Shown here one piece after another: positions 60,070 to 60,114 of a stretch of DNA of 60,114 nucleotides (its first letter is position 1; each line of letters opens with the position of its first letter). The stretch is from contig JALHRL010000024.1 of the NCBI GenBank assembly GCA_022841465.1, positions 1 to 60,114 of the forward strand, written 5' to 3'. The position numbers and the translations under genes are program-made. The DNA comes from Bacteroidia bacterium (GTDB taxonomy: Bacteria; Bacteroidota; Bacteroidia; B-17B0; Aurantibacillaceae). The notes beneath the pieces were generated by a model. It made no database searches. It was not told the origin of the DNA and saw only the letters and a list, made by a program, of their open reading frames with translations.

Positions 60070-60114
60070 TGAAGCGAAAAACCCCTCCGAAATAAATCGA
60101 AAGGGTTTTTCTGC
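60070..60114. terminator. terminator-like repeat, copy C, cut by the window end
   Basis: TGAAGCGAAAAACCCCTCCG ... CGAAAGGGTTTTTCTGC, running to the last base. Only the final TTCA needed to complete the outer stem, as in copy A, is beyond the edge. Between copies B and C (60008-60069) no gene is seen. Confidence 0.7.

Overview
The window is chromosomal DNA of a low-GC member of the Bacteroidota; no finer rank can be assigned from sequence alone. The evidence is several promoters with an exact TAnnTTTG -7 box, almost no Shine-Dalgarno sequences, a type III glutamine synthetase, GWxTD and DUF2279 proteins, and Bacteroidota-type Tgt and dihydroorotase variants. About 64 protein genes, one tRNA gene and many intergenic elements can be supported. 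Most of the window is ordinary housekeeping sequence; the unusual material lies in the intergenic DNA and in a few odd proteins.

Layout. 1-1000: edge of a cassette-like stretch, with a cut-off small gene and a four-helix membrane protein gene bracketed by inverted GTTATAGGGC boxes and structured spacers. 1061-4577 (-): ChaN-like protein, beta-barrel, fatty acid desaturase, phosphoribosyltransferase. 4773-8433 (+): Na/phosphate cotransporter, tRNA-Arg(ACG) on the minus strand, dapD, GT9 glycosyltransferase. 8620-10954 (+): ECF sigma factor plus a large membrane-anchored partner. 11129-12688: a SUMF1-like gene between two degenerate 7-bp repeat arrays, then a YiiX-like protein that has lost its catalytic residues. 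12855-19381 (-): tight six-gene run (HAD phosphatase, tgt, LptF/G permease, pyrC, inositol monophosphatase, GT39). 19455-23968: GT2, a second sigma factor, rsmG, a toxin-antitoxin pair, aroQ (-), xerD. 24178-29008 (+): ispH, exonuclease, then lysC-lysA behind an unusual 314-bp leader. 29015-33654 (-): GNAT, CaiB/BaiF, aldo/keto reductase, SiaC-like protein, aldehyde dehydrogenase. 33738-35805 (+): ruvX, LOG protein, LpxL-type acyltransferase. 35808-39616 (-): DUF2279 protein, barrel protein, and a sigma / anti-sigma-like / periplasmic sensor-like trio. 39665-46632: membrane protein, fabD, barrel protein, ald, lipoprotein, AI-2E transporter, GWxTD protein, secreted protein. 46685-52620: FMN reductase, metal-dependent hydrolase, parA-parB, lipoprotein, glnN. 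52735-56348 (+): MlaE-MlaF-MlaD lipid transporter and a secreted protein. 56354-59942: porin, Rieske protein and di-heme oxidoreductase (-), divergent from a DtxR/MntR regulator whose promoter overlaps a DtxR-type operator.

Functional links. dapD, lysC and lysA supply the diaminopimelate/lysine route. tgt, rsmG and the tRNA belong to translation. fabD, the desaturase, the LpxL-type acyltransferase, the LptF/G permease, the MlaEFD system and the glycosyltransferases serve the envelope. Three ECF sigma systems and one metal-responsive repressor provide regulation. The strongest leads are the inverted-box gene unit at the left edge, the 7-bp-period arrays that recur at three places and differ by whole units, and the lysC leader, in which a promoter lies directly before a 19-codon lysine-rich reading frame followed by hairpins.
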